Source of the DNA: DTFZ01 sp050260375
GTDB lineage: Bacteria; Bacillota; Clostridia; Christensenellales; SZUA-584
Length of the DNA: 43,216 nucleotides
NCBI GenBank assembly: GCA_050260375.1
Contig: JBLNCA010000010.1
Location: 1 to 43,216, forward strand
Reading direction: 5' to 3'
Position 1 is the first letter of the stretch; every line of letters begins with the position of its first letter. Position numbers and translations under genes: made by a program. Under the pieces are notes generated by a model, which was not told the DNA's origin, made no database searches, and saw only the letters and a program-made list of their open reading frames with translations. Positions 41,937 through 43,216 of the stretch are shown here, piece after piece.

Positions 41937-42959
41937 TTATTGCGGCACAACTACAACTTTTATGCTGTCGCTGCTTATCTGCGCAAATATCGCTTCTTCC
42001 AGCTTTTCAAGCGGAAAGCTGTGCGTGATTATGGGTTCAAGCTGCAGCTTGCCGCTGTTTATCATATCTACAGCCCGCTGATGAGTATCAGGGTTTATAA
42101 ACGAGCCGCTTATTGTCAACTCCTTTTTAAACACGTCCATAAGCGCGAGCCCGAAAACCGCGTCGGGTTTGGGAACGGAGAACAGCAGCACCGTCGCCCC
42201 GCGCTTTGCAGCTTCAAACGCCTGCTCTGTTGCGCTAAGGTTGCCCACGCACTCGATCACCTTATCCACTCCGTCCGTTCCCGTAATACCCTTTATCGAC
42301 GTGCTGATATCGGCGCTTATGGGGTCTATGGCATAGTCTGCGCCGACTTTACGCCCTATCTCCCTGCGCAGCGCTACCGGCTCGCTGAGTATCACCTTCG
42401 ACGCGCCCGCGAGCTTTGCGAGCTGCACCATTATCAGCCCTATCGCCCCTCCGCCTATAACGCATACCGTGTCGCCGTGCCTAATAGCGGCGCGATCAAC
42501 GCCATGAATGCAGCAAGCCACAGGCTCGCACATAGCCCCGTGAGTCAGCGGAACTGCCGGGTCAAGCAAAAAGCACTGCGATTCGGGAACTACGCAGTAT
42601 TCCGCAAAGCCTCCGTCGCGGTTTACGCCTATCGCCAGCAGATTTTCGCAATGCTGTTTCTTTCCCGTGCGGCAAAAATGGCACTGCCCGCAGTAAATAT
42701 TGGGGTCAACGGACACATGGTCCCCGGCTTTAACAGTTGTAACGCAGCTGCCCGCGTCCACCACCTCTCCGGAAAATTCATGTCCCAGAACGACGGGCGG
42801 TTTTACCTCCGCAGAGCCTTTTTCGCCGTTATAAATGTGTACGTCCGTACCGCATACCCCGCACGCAGCTACCTTTACAAGTACGTCTTTTGCGCCGAGC
42901 GCGATCGGCATCTCTCTCATTTCGAATTTCTTGTTGCCGAGGTAATACATTCCCTTCAT
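41937..42959 (-). CDS. Zinc-dependent medium-chain polyol/alcohol dehydrogenase
   Basis: A 340-residue dehydrogenase. Catalytic zinc ligands are C36 (GVCGTD), H60 and E61 (LGHEFSG). Structural cysteines are C90, C93, C96 and C104. The NAD motif is VIGGGAIGLIMVQLA. It resembles sorbitol/L-iditol and galactitol-type dehydrogenases, with LTISGSFINPDTHQRAV near the end. GGAGG lies about 7 nt before the ATG. It is divergent in sequence from the dehydrogenase at 31420-32466, so not a recent copy. Next to an allulose epimerase it may supply ketoses from polyols. Confidence 0.88.
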   Translation of the reverse strand: MKGMYYLGNKKFEMREMPIALGAKDVLVKVAACGVCGTDVHIYNGEKGSAEVKPPVVLGHEFSGEVVDAGSCVTTVKAGDHVSVDPNIYCGQCHFCRTGKKQHCENLLAIGVNRDGGFAEYCVVPESQCFLLDPAVPLTHGAMCEPVACCIHGVDRAAIRHGDTVCVIGGGAIGLIMVQLAKLAGASKVILSEPVALRREIGRKVGADYAIDPISADISTSIKGITGTDGVDKVIECVGNLSATEQAFEAAKRGATVLLFSVPKPDAVFGLALMDVFKKELTISGSFINPDTHQRAVDMINSGKLQLEPIITHSFPLEKLEEAIFAQISSDSIKVVVVPQ

Positions 42960-43097
42960 TTTTTATCCTCCTTTTCGGGCTTTGCCTCACCCCTAGTCAT
43001 TCAAAAAAGATAAGAATATTATTCCTGCTCCTCCATCAGCCCGCTATTTTTGTTATACTCTTCATTTTGCAGTGCGTAAATACCTGGGTTTTGCCCC

Positions 43098-43216
43098 AAT
43101 CGAGTAGGAGGTAGGTGATTATTTCACCTACCGACCTCTCACACCACCGTACGTACCGTTCGGTATACGGCGGTTCAAATAGGAATTAGTGTACTAATAA
43201 ATACCTTTCGGTTATT
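43098..43216 (-). mobile_element. 3' end of a group II intron (domains V and VI, partial)
   Basis: On the minus strand a 32-nt hairpin (about 43143-43174) has the shape of domain V: stem ACCGCCGT with ACGGTGGT, GAAC tetraloop, and ACGTACGG bulge strand. The catalytic triad reads CGC rather than AGC. A second hairpin (GGTAGGTGA with TCACCTACC) follows as domain VI, and the intron appears to end at CTCGATT near 43098. The rest lies beyond the right edge. The exact boundary is uncertain by a few bases. Confidence 0.78.

Noticed and set aside
41940..43013. 357-codon plus-strand frame opposite the zinc dehydrogenase
   Set aside because: It covers the dehydrogenase gene, whose zinc and NAD motifs are intact. 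The plus frame is rich in Arg, His and Tyr without recognisable motifs.

Overview
The window looks like a piece of an anaerobic, endospore-forming member of the Bacillota (class Clostridia). The reasons are strong AGGAGG-type ribosome binding sites with frequent GTG/TTG starts, consensus TTGACA-17-TATAAT promoters, YesM/YesN-type two-component regulation, a small protein resembling alpha/beta-type small acid-soluble spore proteins, a rubredoxin, and sugar uptake entirely through RbsA/RbsC-type ABC importers. No mobile genes, RNA genes or CRISPR array lie inside the window. Both edges, however, run into group II intron RNA: a 5' end at 1-113 and a 3' end at about 43098-43216. The piece therefore probably lies between two copies of such introns, where an assembly would break.

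Nearly every gene is on the minus strand, so the window reads as transcription units running right to left. (A) 207-10867 is a pentose/ketose locus: UlaE/SgbU-type L-xylulose-5-phosphate 3-epimerase, SorC-family regulator, lipoprotein binding protein, tandem-NBD ATPase, two permeases, aldo/keto reductase, ureidoglycolate-lyase-like cupin and LyxK-type kinase, ending in a terminator at 114-148. Two promoters in this locus share a tandem 12-bp operator-like motif, probably bound by the SorC regulator. (B) 11430-21833 is a second importer locus: cupin, a tandem-NBD protein with badly degenerate ATPase motifs, two permeases, a canonical ATPase, two paralogous binding proteins and L-fucose isomerase, closed by a terminator at 11378-11413. 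(C) 21867-30740 is central sugar-acid and pentose-phosphate metabolism: orphan permease, RpiB-like isomerase, split transketolase, long transaldolase-like protein, DHDPS-family aldolase, 2-hydroxyacid dehydrogenase, PfkB kinase and Gfo/Idh/MocA oxidoreductase. (D) 30773-38765 is a YesN/YesM two-component system followed by a binding protein, DUF4432 epimerase-like protein, zinc alcohol dehydrogenase and cyclase-family hydrolase, behind a consensus promoter with a roughly 570-nt leader. (E) 38800-43000 is a patchy area with rubredoxin, a GarR-like reductase, decayed remnants (FAD oxidoreductase, response regulator), a D-allulose 3-epimerase (one of only two plus-strand genes) and a second zinc alcohol dehydrogenase.

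Together the genes suggest uptake and catabolism of uncommon monosaccharides and polyols (L-xylulose/L-lyxose type, L-fucose/D-arabinose type, possibly allulose/allose). Kinase and epimerase steps would feed ketopentose phosphates into transketolase, transaldolase and RpiB. The substrates are inferred from enzyme families and are not proven by sequence.

The most unusual items are the catalytically degenerate tandem-NBD protein, the shared tandem operator, the structured RNA between two duplicated binding-protein genes, a family of hairpin repeats ending in GACCCCGT, and several small remnants. I did not see a wholly new defence or mobile system.
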